DNA of 64,000 nucleotides, taken from NCBI GenBank assembly GCA_002786025.1, contig NHNW01000061.1:62001-126000 (forward strand), in the 5' to 3' direction. The notes under the pieces are model-generated. The model saw only the letters and a list, made by a program, of their open reading frames with translations, did no database searches and had not been told where the DNA came from. The stretch comes from Zasmidium citrigriseum. Taxonomy: Eukaryota; Ascomycota; Dothideomycetes; Mycosphaerellales; Mycosphaerellaceae. This document shows positions 11,844 to 22,928 of this stretch, piece by piece (position 1 is the first letter of the stretch; every line of letters starts with the position of its first letter). Both the position numbers and the translations under genes were made by a program.

Positions 11844-12425
11844 TAGGGAGTGGAATGTTCGAATGCTATATGAGCGCTGCAGCCTTGCGACCGAAAGTGG
11901 TGTGACTTGATGACTAACACGATCGTGGAGCTTCTTTTCGCGCTTCAGTCTCCAAAGTCTTCGTCTTCGGATCATCAACATACACCGCTCAGCTGTCTTT
12001 TCATCAACGGGCTCATGAGACAATGCAAAGAACTCATGTCCGATGTTGGCCATCCTTGCCAGGCCTCTCCACAACGCTCCATGCAACCGCCGAATTTGCA
12101 AGTACTCACCGTCAGCTAAGTCGCCACCATTTCTTCATCATCTTGTATTACCATGGCTACCGCCCCTCCCTCCCTCTCAGACTCCTTTTGCACTCGTATT
12201 TCGTTTCGAAGAACTCATATTTAGTAAACCATATTGAAGTTTATTTTCGTGGCCGACGTCTTGGCGCGGGCAAAGGTTGCACAACAATGACGATTTGGTC
12301 GCGCGCTCGTCATACCCGCGTCAGGGTGTCGCCATTGGCAACAACAGCAGCAACCACTTTCTGATTTCTGTTTGTTCTTTCATTCTCACGCACCCTTCTT
12401 CATCCGACGATCAACACGTCCCAAG
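11844..12425. other. Intergenic, 5' of paralogue C
   Basis: No gene supported. It should contain the promoter and leader of the gene at 12426; the leader is pyrimidine-rich. Confidence 0.45.
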
Positions 12426-13690
12426 ATGCTGCCTCAACGTACGGCCATCCGAGCAGCACGCAGCGTGCGCGTGAACACACCAACTGTCAAGCGAAGCATC
12501 CGCCGGTATGCCGATGCAGCTCCATCATCAAGCAATGCCTCCAGCGGCGCCTCAGGCTCTTTCGCAGGAGGTCTGGCCGGTGGAGCGGCAGCCACCGTAG
12601 TCATCTTTGGCGCTTGGTATCAGTTCAGCGGCGCTGGCAAGGCCATCAAGTCATACAAGCAGACCAAAGCATACGTCGACAGCACTGTCGAGCAGCTGAA
12701 AGTCCAGTTCAAAGAGAATACTCCCGAGCCGAACGAAGCCCTCGACACTCTCAAGCAGCAAGCCTACAAATACGCCTGGTTCATTCCCGGAGGCAGGTCG
12801 TTTGTGGACAAGCTGTTCCAGGACGTAGACACCATCCGTAAGAATCATGCCGAAGAAGTTGACAATATCGTCAAGGAGACGTATGGCGACCTGCGATCAG
12901 TCACGAGCCGCAAGAACTTGCAACCTACGGAAATCTGGAATATCATCTCGAAATCAGTGTCGAGACTCGCATCCCTCTCCGTCGACGCCGCTCAGGACAT
13001 CGCCAACAACCATCCAGAGTTGAAGTCTCAACTCGGCTCTTCATTTGAACAACTCCAGCAACTCGGTGACAACCTCGGTCCAGAAGCGAAGAAGCAAGTC
13101 GAAGAGACGTACAACGAGATGCGCAAGATCGTCGAGCAAGGCATCAGCTGGGACACCGTGGCGAGAGTGCAGAAGCTTGCGAAGGAGAAGGTACAATCAC
13201 TGCAGGAACTGGGCGAGAAGGCATGGAATCAAGGCTTCGAGCAGATCAAGCCAATGCTCGAGAAGAATCCGCAGATCAAGCAGATGGTGGAGCAGAACTT
13301 GGACAAGCTCAAGGGTGGAAATGTGACTGAAGCCTTGGACAAGATCAAGTCAGCGGCGCAATCTGGAAAGACGGATGATTTGCAGCAATATCTTGACAGG
13401 TAAGTGCGTGGTCTTGAGAGTTTTGCATCTTACTGATCTGTCGCAGCATCAAATCGAAGTCCGGCGGTTTCTCTCTCGAAGGCCTCAGCAAGTGGATGCA
13501 GCAAGCACCCAATGGCTCCCAGATCCTCTCCCAACTCCAGAAGCTGCAACAGGTCGGACAGTCGCAGGGACCGGAAGCCAAGAAGCTGGCCGAGGCCACA
13601 ATGGAAGACATCAAGAAGGTCCTGGACAAGCGGAGCGATGAAGTCGAAGAGCTGTACAAGAAGACCAAGAAGGAGGTCGAGGATAAGTGA
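12426..13690 (+). CDS. Mitochondrial-type helical protein, full-length paralogue C
   Basis: Encodes 405 aa. Exons 12426-13399 and 13447-13690. The leader MLPQRTAIRAARSVRVNTP is a good mitochondrial presequence. A Gly/Ala-rich membrane segment lies at about 40-62 (FAGGLAGGAAATVVIFGAWY). The rest is almost wholly charged amphipathic helix, with coiled-coil-like stretches and landmarks WFIPGGRSF and AEEVDNIVKETYGDLR. This is the most regular member of the local trio and probably closest to the ancestor. Its composition recalls apolipoprotein-like or inner-membrane scaffold proteins, but I recognise no named family and give no function. The C-terminal 80 residues (exon 2) repeat the GPEAKK helix motif seen in the middle of the protein. 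Confidence 0.87.
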
Positions 13691-14036
13691 GGCAATGATG
13701 GGTTGGTTGAGAAAACCAAAACTGCTGCGACGTGAAGATGTGAGAGGCAACGCAGAAGCATCTTTGCTCGTTCGGTGACCGAATGCTCAATCGAATGCAG
13801 ACCATACGCACGGGCGAGACTCCCATGGAATATCACAAAAGAACAGAAATGATCTGGTACTCAAAACGCCGAAAGTCCCGACCAAGACAAGAACAAGATG
13901 CCATGGAGCGCTACACAGCTTAGCGCTTACTTGTGCTCGTTTGAGGCTCGTATGAAGCACCGCGATAGTCTGGACCTCGTGTATAATAGCAATCGAACAG
14001 TATCCCAAAATCGAACTTTCAATATCTATCATCAAC
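13691..14036. other. Intergenic, 5' of secreted protein 1
   Basis: No gene supported. A TATA-like sequence (gtataatag) starts near 13980, about 55 bp before the ATG of the small secreted protein. Confidence 0.4.
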
Positions 14037-14425
14037 ATGAAGTTGCTCGCCCTTGCAGCGATCACACTAATTTCCTCCCTCCTTGGCGTGTCTGCCCAGC
14101 AGGTTGAGCCGGCCAATCTATTCGGAAGAGAAGTACGATTACCATTTCATTCAAGATGTGTTGCTGACAAACAACAGGCTCAGGCTGGATGTAGAGGGAA
14201 AGCGACATGTCCGGACGGCGTAAATACTTAGGCATGAGAACGGAAGATCCATGCATTGACTTAATGCTCTAGTCCATCCTTTGGTGCGCTTGTGGGATGA
14301 CCTACGTCTGTCCTGATGATACGAGAGCGAGATGCGTAAGTTTATGAAAGCGGAGGTGGAGTTGGTGAAATGCTGATGATGAACAGGAGCCGCAGCGGTG
14401 CCTGCAGACACCTTGCGAGTCGTAG
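14037..14425 (+). CDS. Small secreted cysteine-rich protein 1
   Basis: Four tiny exons (14037-14132, 14178-14219, 14273-14335, 14387-14425) encode 79 aa. Exon 1 is a signal peptide (MKLLALAAITLISSLLGVSA). The mature part of about 59 residues holds eight cysteines: CRGKATC, WCACG, VC, RC, then RC and PC in the last exon. All three introns are phase 0. The protein at 22442-22832 has the same exon plan, the same intron phases and the same Cys block (CRG-ATCPDG, then WCACG), so the two are paralogues. The family is unknown to me; size and Cys content fit a candidate effector or apoplastic protein, which is inference only. No single exon exceeds 32 codons, so gene finders may miss it. Confidence 0.75.
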
Positions 14426-14706
14426 TGGCGAAAACGAGCGAGATGATGGAGGTCGTGTACTTCAGAACTGAGGAATTCGCTGGTAAAAATGCTGCTCGGG
14501 CCCTTCGTCGAAAGAGAGGAAATTGAAAGGCCTGGAAGCATCACTTCATCACTCTAAGGATCATTTCGAGTGTTCGTCCTTTTCATTCACCAACGCATTT
14601 CCGCCGTTGATTTGCTAGTGCAAAGTCTAAAAACTTTATTCCCGACGTCACGTTGTCTTGTACTACATCTACATGCTAAGCGAGAAAGTGTTGTGGCTGA
14701 GCAACA

Positions 14707-15696
14707 ATGTCACAATTTTGTCCGGTAAGCATCTTCAGTCTGGTCGGTCCGTATGCTGGTCGATACCGCATCGTCGAGACGAGGATATCAAAGGAGATGG
14801 CGGCGAAAGACGGACTTCGATGGTCTGAGCAAGAGCGACGCCTTAGAGTCGGAGGTCTGAAAGGACGCAATGCAGATTTACTGTTGGAGAAGGACCACCT
14901 GTTGGTTTCAGAGAAGCAGTTCCTGGCTCTGGAAAAGAGACAGCGAGCAAGCCCAACCAGAGTCGCGCGACTAGCACTACTGAGCAAACGAGCAGGGTCG
15001 TCGACGGGACAAAACACGGGCAACTATGTTTTGGGCAATTCGGCTGAGCGAAACGACGCGGAAATCACTGCACAGCGCCCTCGCGCAAGGATCAAAATCA
15101 CCCGCACCAAACCGGTGATCCAAAAGCGAAGCCGTCCACGCCATCCCTGCAAGCTAAGCAAGTGCAACAAGACCTTCAGCCGGAGAGCAGATCTCATCCG
15201 TCATGAGCATGACGTTCACGGCCTAGCGAATCAGTGGTATGAGTGCAAAGCTAATGCTTGCTTGCATCGCACGAGGAGGCACGATAAGATAAAGGAGCAT
15301 TGTCAGAAGATGCATGGCCATGCGAAGGGCGAGGAGAGCTTTCTGGTTTGCAGTCGTGGAGAGAATACCGGCGAGCCGGAGTCAGAGAGGTACTGTGAAT
15401 GCGAAGCCGATGCCTGTTTGCATCGCACGAGGAAAGAGCATTGTCAGAAAGGGCATCGGCATCGGAGGAGCGAAGGTACGGTTCCGGGGATACTGTCTGG
15501 AAATGCATTCGATGAGTTTGTCTCGGCGGCAGGAAAGATGAACGGTTTAGTGCGAAGTTTTGATACGCACCCACTGTCCACTACGACATTCGCTCATGCT
15601 CGTGCTTCGTTGAAGTCGTTCACAACGATATCTCGGGATGAGACCAAGGGCCATCAAGTGAAAGAGAAGGCGCTAATCTGCCGGGCATTGCGATGA
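14707..15696 (+). CDS. C2H2 zinc-finger protein with a degenerate finger repeat
   Basis: Single exon, 329 aa. The first 140 residues are charged and low in complexity. Finger 1 (C-x4-C ... H-x4-H) covers roughly residues 148-171. A second unit (YECKANACLHRTRRHDKIKE to the HC-x3-H end) is followed by a near copy (CECEADACLHRTRKEHCQKG) that has lost five residues between the Cys pair and the His pair, so it is probably not a working finger. The tail is not recognisable. Fungal C2H2 proteins with atypical C-x4-C fingers are common and mostly uncharacterised. The frame is unbroken, and the start is the first ATG. Confidence 0.72.
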   Translation: MSQFCPVSIFSLVGPYAGRYRIVETRISKEMAAKDGLRWSEQERRLRVGGLKGRNADLLLEKDHLLVSEKQFLALEKRQRASPTRVARLALLSKRAGSSTGQNTGNYVLGNSAERNDAEITAQRPRARIKITRTKPVIQKRSRPRHPCKLSKCNKTFSRRADLIRHEHDVHGLANQWYECKANACLHRTRRHDKIKEHCQKMHGHAKGEESFLVCSRGENTGEPESERYCECEADACLHRTRKEHCQKGHRHRRSEGTVPGILSGNAFDEFVSAAGKMNGLVRSFDTHPLSTTTFAHARASLKSFTTISRDETKGHQVKEKALICRALR

Positions 15697-15811
15697 CGAG
15701 GGCTCTCTGTCTATCTACGATGTATCGAAGCTTGGTAATGGATCAGAAATTGACGACAGATTCTCCCACTTCTTACAGTGACTCGTGCGAGTCGTCAGGA
15801 ACTCGGAATCG

Positions 15812-18622
15812 CTATCGATCTCTCTTCTGCCTGGCAATCTCCTCCCCTGTTTGCCCATCTTGAATCTCATCGATGTACTTATCAAATCTCCGGCTCACGT
15901 TGATCGCCCGTTTCAAATCTTTCAGCGAAAGAGGCAACTTCTGAAATCGAGCCAGCTGTCGTGCCGTATTGATCGCGTTTCGAATCTGCCTTCCGTTCAT
16001 CGGAGGTTTAGCCAGCGTGTCGATCTGAGGGAAGATCTCTTCAGACTGCATCGATTCATTGACAGCCTGGAGTTTGCGGATGAAATTGGTCCAAATCGCG
16101 ATCCGCTGGGCGACGGTCAAGGGGCGATAGGGGAGGGCAAGTTGGACGCGGGACCTGAAGGCCTCGTCGAATTGGCCAACACGGTTGCTTGTGAGGATGA
16201 GAATACCCGTTGGGATGTCAGCTCATCAGGTCAAGCGGGTTGTGTCGAAAGCAGATTGACTGCAGCTCACCATCGTAATATTCCACAGCACGGAGGAAGA
16301 CTGTCTGCTTGTTAGCTACGGTAGAGTATCGGACCTGGTCGTAAACCCTACCTGAAACCAGGACATTTCGCTCCAAGTTGTCGAGCGAGCGCTCCTCAAG
16401 AAATACATCTGCCTCGTCGAGAAGAACGACTGCTGTCATAAGCTCGAGTTCATCAGACTTTCCGATCTCACTCACCACAGCCCCATCTCCGGCCCAGGGT
16501 AAAGACTGACTCGAGGTACTGCGAGTCGTTAGCCACTGCCGCTGTTGAACTTTTGGGTTCGGACTACCTCTTCAACTTTGACGGGACTTGTTCCAACATC
16601 ACCACAAGTCACTCGATACAGGGGCTTCTCGGCGATTTCAGCAACACTGCGTAGAAACCTGTCAGACTCATGTTCCCAAAGCTAAAGGTTGTAGTCGAAC
16701 AGACCTCTCCGCTGTCAGCGTTTTGCCAGTTCCAGGCGCACTGTAAAGGTCAGCAGTTCACTCGATCTAACTTGAAAGACATACCCGTGCAGTAAGAGCA
16801 CCAAACCCGTGCCCTTTCCATCAACGAAGTCAATTCCTTCGTCGGATTGGATTTTGTTCTGGACCAGCGCCCGTATCAACTGCTTGGTATCACCGTCGTC
16901 ATCGTCTGCGATGACTAGATCTTTGAAAGCCTGTTTGTTCCAGACTACGGGTCTGATGTCGTCGACCCGAAGGTTCACTGTTCCAGTCTTTCATTAGTGT
17001 AGTCGCATGTAGGGTAGGGTCTCGTCCCTTACCCCAACATTTGTCCGACATCCGGAACCCCTGGATCGTCGGAGGTAATCTGATAAGAAAGTCTTCATCT
17101 TCAGGGCGACTGTCTTCGGGCTCGGAATCGTCGACTTTCTCATCGCCGTGTAACATGTAGTATGCCTTGACATCAATCATATATCGAATCTCAGGCTGGA
17201 ATGTATGTTAGTAACGACTTTGAACGAGACCTTCTACATCGCCTACCAAGCCTCTCTCGGTGTCATCTTGTGTTGCGGCACATGTTACATATTGCTGCGA
17301 ACGACACCAGAAGAAGCGTCTGCCGCGTGCGAGAAGCGACTCTCTGTTCGCAGTGTCCAGGAACTTCATGGGGTAGACCGCGAGACTGTCAATTCTTGTT
17401 GGAGACTCTGCGTTTCGGGAGACCTTTGGCTCGAAATCGAGTTTTTGGGTATGGAATTCGCCGTCAAAGACCAAAGTGGTCCCCTCGCAGTCCCAGACCG
17501 CATCTTGTCCAATATCTGAAGCGCCACTGATTACAGATGTTTGCTTCGACACGACCGATTCGTGACCGGTTGTGGATACGAGAAGCTCGCCCGGCTTGAA
17601 GAGGTATGGCATGAGATCACTTGTCACTAGCCCTTGAGCAAAGAGACCGGCCGCCGTCTGTCGCATGCCGTGGGACTGACTCTCAAGGTACCTAAAGAGT
17701 TCTCTGAAAGGTTGCGCTCGATGTTCAGTACAGCCGACTAGGAACGTCGCAATCTCGTGTTCAAAGTGGGCTATCCAGGCGTGCGGCTCGGCCAGTCGAT
17801 TGCCAGCGAACACGCCGGAGTCGTGGTATATCTTGAGCCCAAGATGGGATTTGAACAAGCTTTGAATTGTCTGTTGGAGCCCCTCATCCAGGATATGGAC
17901 CTCTTCGTTAGTAGCCCTAGGAGTTGGTTCCTTATGCCTCTCCATCCGTTGACCACATGCGTAAGACTTGTAGACCACAAAAGGCACATCAATTTGTAAT
18001 TCTTCCCACTCAGTCTCATCGGGAACACGGCGGAGTGATTCGATGTGGTGATGGTCGTGAGTACCGTCTTCAATTATGATTGGGCGGTCTCTGAATGTGT
18101 GCTCCATGCCGTCCTCGACGCATTTGATGCGGTAGAGAACAGGGTAGGGCAGGGATTCATCGGCGACAATGCATCGCTGTCTAAGCCTTGCATTTTCCGC
18201 TTGCAGTCTTGCGTTATCTTGAAGAAGGGACGAGATATTGTACGGGTCGGGGCTCGCCGCCTGCTGGTCACCCAAATGCGAGGCAGTGGAAACTGGAATC
18301 GGACCGTGAGCTTGGTATTGTCGAAAATTTGAGTCGTCCGCCATATCTATCAGTATTTCGGAACTCGGGGATGCAGCCGTATACTGGCCCTCGTGATAAT
18401 CTATACCGTGGTCGTTATCATCCGTCCGCGGGCCTTTCGCATTTCGGGACGGATCTAGGCTATCAGCTAGTTGTAATCGCGACTTAGTAGTAACTCACCT
18501 TCCCCGTCAGTTAGAGAACGTTTTCTCGAACACCCCGCGCCTTTCAGGACTTCATGGTCTTCCCAAGATTGCTCTGCGTCCGGCTCGATGGAGTCCCAAA
18601 GTCCAGGCATATGGCGGTCCAT
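15812..18622 (-). CDS. DUF7025-type AAA+ ATPase
   Basis: Encodes 787 aa in ten exons: 18622-18499, 18454-17247, 17195-17033, 16977-16785, 16740-16705, 16646-16568, 16518-16476, 16429-16352, 16300-16271, 16221-15812. The N-terminal half matches the fungal DUF7025 region (it ends near RYMIDVKAYYMLHGD). The ATPase domain follows, with Walker A GAPGTGKT split between exons 4 and 5, Walker B VVLLDEADVFLEERS, and the sensor-1 region ILTSNRVGQFDEAFRSR. The third-last introns are very close together (exons of 30-79 nt), so automatic models may go wrong here. Likely an ATP-driven remodeller; substrate unknown. At the exon 9-10 junction I took the acceptor at 16222, which adds ADIPT between YYD and GILILTSN. 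Confidence 0.9.
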
Positions 18623-18936
18623 TTTGAGAGGAAAAGCGGGATTTGTCGGTCGCTCGTGCAGTCGTTTGAGGCTGCTCAGAGGTCTCTGGCGAGGTTCATG
18701 CTGCGCTTGTATGTGGAGTGAGCTCCCGTTCGCTTGTACGCTCGCTGCAGCTCAGCCTCATTGGATGCAGAGCTGTGGCACACGGCATGCATGAGACCGC
18801 GCAAGAGGTGGCGTTACTGAAACATGTGGTGATATCGTCAAGCTTTATTGTACGCAAGTGAGTGTTTTATTGCTCAAAAGCTCAGTGTATCCAGGTACTT
18901 TATGAAAGTCCGGGGATTTCCCAGCACCATAGCACG

Positions 18937-19896
18937 TCAATCGATGCGTGCGACTCTCCTTTCACGCTGTCGCTTGCCAATGAAGACTCGGCACAGAAGT
19001 GCCTGCTCTCTCTCGGGTCGATCGGCTGTATCATCTCTTGATATTGTTCTGTGCACGGTGCCGGCAACGCTGGTGTTCTTGACAGTGGCAGCCTCGCGAC
19101 CGCTACCTCTCTGTTTGTTGCTACTGCTTTTTCCTCGTTCTTCGTCGCCGCCACCGCCGAAGGGGGCACTGGCGAGGCCCACGGCAGCGAGTGGGTCCGA
19201 ACGTGGAAGAATGCAAGCTTCCTGTCCCTGCTGGCCTTGACCTTGCCAAGGATGCTGTTGTTGCTCATTTGAGACATGCTCGCCAGGATTAGATAGGTGC
19301 GAATGTAGTCGCTTTTGCTGATGAGTGGATTGCTGCGACGTCGCCTGCTGCGTCGCTATCTGCTGAGCCATTCGATGCTCCCGGGCTTCTTGTTGCTGCA
19401 CTTGCTGCTGATGTCGCAGTGCCATTTGCTGGGCTAGATGTGCGGTGAGTTGGACAGCCCCATCCCCGCCTTTCATCTCTTGTTGCGCTAGCATCTGTTC
19501 TTGTCGCCTCCGCATCATCTGATGCTTTTGCGCCAGTGCAGGGTTTGCTAATAGCTGCCTGGCCATCGCCTCTTGCTGCTGCGCCAGCGTAGGGCCTGCT
19601 TGAACCACAATCACAAGGTCAGCCAATGTTTCTGCCCATGTCTTCTGTCAAAACACCATGAGTACCCTTTGGGGCACTTTGACGACATTCTGCTTCTGCC
19701 TATGCTTACCCTGCGCCCCATTCCGCGGTATATCAGCTTCTTTCTTGCCAGCTGCTTGGTCGAAAGAGCTACGATATGTGGTATCGATGGATTTGACGAG
19801 TGTGCTCCCGCCTCCTCGCCTTCCTCGCTTGTTATTGCTTTGAGAACTGAGACTTCCGCGCTGCCTCTTTCCCAAGGCTGAGTGCGTTGCACCCAT
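18937..19896 (-). CDS. Glutamine-rich low-complexity protein
   Basis: Model of 281 aa: exons 19896-19710 and 19595-18937. The first part is basic (KRQRGSL, NNKRGRRGGG) and could be a nuclear localisation signal. The second part is rich in Gln, Met and His (AQQQEAMARQ, MALRHQQQVQQQEAREH), as in transcriptional co-regulators. I placed the splice acceptor at 19596 because CTGACCTT stands about 25 nt before it and the intron end resembles the look-alike introns reported below; an acceptor at 19632 also keeps the frame. The true 5' end is uncertain: the frame stays open upstream to about 20075 without an ATG, so a further 5' exon (for example with ATG near 20150) is possible. No family recognised. 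Confidence 0.55.
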
Positions 19897-20031
19897 CGGG
19901 CCTGATGTGAGTTTCTCGTTGGGGTTTCGATACGCGGAGGGTGGCCGAGCTGCGTATGTTGCAAGGACGGGGGTTCGATGGGTAGGCGGGAGTAGTTTTG
20001 TGGAGCTCGGGAGCTTGTTTCCCGTCGTCAA

Positions 20032-20416
20032 ATTGTCGATGGAGGAGTTATGATAGGAGTAGTGGTTCTGTCAAGCAAGACTGTCTGGCAGCATCATTCA
20101 CGGTTCTGGGCCCATTGTTGTGCGACGGCACACGCGTGAGCCCACGCCCATTCGATAACCCCTCTGGGATATGAACCAAAAATTTGGCGGGCGGCTGCAG
20201 CGAGGCAGTGTACATTGCAGGTGGTTGGTGTAACGGGAGAAGGCAACCTGTTGCGCCGCGGAATCAAGCCAATGAAGGCTCAGCCGCCTTGATGGCGAGC
20301 GTGCTCTGGTCTCGCCTCTGCAGCCTCATCTCCAGACTTGATCATTGCCCTGTCTGATGATGAGTCTGTGACCTTCTCAATCGAATTCTGTCGTTCATGC
20401 TCGTTGAAGTGAGGTG
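20032..20416. other. Divergent intergenic region
   Basis: It lies between the Gln-rich gene (leftward) and the DUF7708 gene (rightward). It may hide a short 5' exon of the Gln-rich gene. No other gene is seen. Confidence 0.4.
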
Positions 20417-22083
20417 ATGTCGACCCCTGGCGGCCCGCCGTCAACGCCGACGCCGCTCTCGGCAGCAACTTCCGCTTTTCAGGATGCGCTTGAGCTTGTC
20501 CGCAATCAACAACCTCCTGGAAGTCAGCTTGGGACCTGGCTCAAAGACAAGTACACCCAAGCCGACGTCGAAGCGTCTGTGGAAGAAGCAAAATGTCGCT
20601 ACGAAGCCCATTCGAACAGCAAGGCCCGAACATGGCTAAGCAAGTTGTCCAGCGGGATTCTGAGCTACGGCAAGGTGATGGACATGCTGGCTCAGCATCA
20701 TCCCGAATACGTCTCTCTGGCATGGGGCACTACCAAGCTGCTATTCATCGTGAGTCCAGTACTCATAATGTACCTTAGTAGTGATGCTGACCATGGGTTC
20801 AAAAGCTCTTCCAACATCACGATGAGCTCGTTACCGAGCTGGCCAAATCAATGGCCGAGATATCCGACACGCTGCCTCGTGCCAACCAGTATCTCGCCAT
20901 CTACAACAGCCCTATACTCGTCAAGAAAGTAGAAACACTGTTCGGCCTCATCATCAAGCACTTCCACGCCATGCTCAAGTTCTACCGAGAAGGTCGAATA
21001 AAGCATGCGTGGAAGGCCTTCATCCAGCCTTACAGCCTCCGATTCGAGGCTCTCAAGGACGAGATCGATCAATGCTCGCGATCGATTGATCTTGATGCGC
21101 TGACATTGCTCCATGTGAATGTTCACGCCATCAGCAAGAGCTACGACGGACTGAATGACAGGGTCGATCTGATCGATACGAAGCTCAGTCTTTTGCTGTC
21201 GAGAATCTTACAGATACAGAGTAAGTTACACAACAATTTGGACTAACATATCTCTGATGTCTCTCCAGATGACACCGCTCTACTGCCATCAATGAGCATA
21301 TCCCAGAACAGGCTCGAGATGTCCGACATGATCGCCCTTACGTCCACTTCCCAACTCTTGCCACCAACAGAAGTCCTGCGCAATCGACTTGCCTTCTCGA
21401 GACGATACACGACACATTACAAAATCGATCTCAAGAGCGTTTGGTCAGCACCATCTTTGAGAGCCTGGAGCACCTCGTCGGACTCTTCGGCCATCCTAGT
21501 CCAAGGCTCCTGGCTTTCACGAAACGAGACCAACGCTGTGGGAACGCATATGGCAGACTTCGTGCGTCAGTCTGACTGTGTATGTCTATGGGCACTGCAA
21601 CATATGACGGAGTCTAGAATGACAAGAACAACCTGGACGCAGGTGCTGAAGTACCTCGCTATGCAAGCCCTCCAAAGGGACAGCGACGCTATTTCCAAGA
21701 GTTTGAACGGTGACTTCAACTCATTAGCGGTAGCAAGCGCGGTCAACGATGAGCAGTGGGAGACCATACTGCTTCGAGCTCTGCATGGAACCGACACAGC
21801 TTACGTTGTCATCGACCTCGCCATACTGGAAGACCTCGAGCTCGGCGAACTGGAGGCGATGATTCAAAGCATGCTGCGGCTGACGGGGATCAGCAACAAT
21901 GGCAGTACGACGATCAAGGTCGCTATTCTAGGATCTGCCAAGGTTGATACTACTTCCCTGATCGGCTCTCACAAATTGGAGATGGATCGCTTTCTTCGGC
22001 GTGGTCGGAACTCCCGGCAGAATCGACGTACGATCGCTACCAAAGGCCGGATACCCTTGAAGTCTCGTGTGAGCAAGACATGA
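20417..22083 (+). CDS. DUF7708 protein (NACHT-type N-terminal region without NACHT)
   Basis: Encodes 520 aa. Exons 20417-20749, 20806-21220, 21269-22083. Residues from about 70 to 270 carry the helical DUF7708 signature found at the N-terminus of many fungal NACHT/ankyrin NLR-like proteins (YGKVMDMLAQHHPEYVSLAWG; LPRANQYLAIYNSPILVKKV). The C-terminal part (WSAPSLRAWSTSSDSSAILV; TAYVVIDLAI) is the companion region seen in stand-alone fungal members. I see no Walker A motif and no repeats, so this is the short architecture. Fungal NLR-like proteins take part in self/non-self recognition; a role for the short form is unknown. Confidence 0.83.
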
Positions 22084-22441
22084 GATCTGGGGGGGCTAAA
22101 TTCACGCCAACAACTCCGACTCAGCAACCTAATGAGAGAGGTGGTTCGATTGGCGGATTCGCATTCTGCTCGGAAAGTATCCACCTTGCTCAATTGCAAC
22201 CAGTCCAAACGACCTCTCGAGGTCAGTCTTGGCCAGATGCATACGATCTATTTGCCTAGGACGAAGTACCAGTTGATGGCGGGAGCTTTTACCCACGGAA
22301 AAGCCGAAACTACCGACGGAAGCACTCGTTGTGTATACGAGACAGCCCTGAGCTGCCACTGGACGAACAAAACTTACCTATAGGGCGGTCTTTGTTCGCC
22401 TCTCCCACAACTCGATCACGATCGTCAATTCGTCGTCCATC
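22084..22441. other. Intergenic, 5' of secreted protein 2
   Basis: No gene supported. It should hold the promoter of the small secreted protein at 22442. Confidence 0.4.
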
Positions 22442-22832
22442 ATGAAGCTTCTTGTCGTTTTCAGCATAGCTCTTTGGTCTCTCTTTCCAGGAGGCTGGGC
22501 ACAGCCATTGGAGCCGTTATCTCTCGTCGACAGAGCTGTAAGATAATATCTCGCTCCCACAGTCGCTTATCGTTGAGTTCGATCTAGGTGCAACTTATCT
22601 GTCGAGGTAGAGCAACTTGTCCGGACGGTGTACGATCTGCCCGTTTGTACGATCTCTTGTGAGATGCTAACGGGGGCTGCAATACAGACACAAACGTGGT
22701 GCGCTTGTGGATACACATGGGTCTGTGACGATGGCACAAGGACAAGATGCGTAAGTTTGAAAAACTTTCGTGGAGCATTTGTTACAACGCTAACACAGCT
22801 TTCAGTCGCCGCAAAGAGGCGATCTTCCATGA
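22442..22832 (+). CDS. Small secreted cysteine-rich protein 2
   Basis: Four exons (22442-22537, 22588-22629, 22688-22750, 22806-22832) encode 75 aa. The signal peptide is MKLLVVFSIALWSLFPGGWA. The mature part has six cysteines (CRGRATC, WCACG, VC, RC). The first three exons have exactly the same lengths as in the protein at 14037 (96, 42 and 63 nt), with the same phase-0 introns. Exon 4 starts xPQR in both, but here it ends after eight codons, losing the last two cysteines. A later acceptor choice could give a longer tail. Family and function unknown; candidate apoplastic protein by inference. Confidence 0.72.
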
Positions 22833-22928
22833 TCGCCTGGAGATTACCAGCAGAAGTCGTAACTGGCAATCGACCACTTTCTAAGACAACCGCACAGAAT
22901 GTCCTAAGCGACAACATTCCAATCTTGA

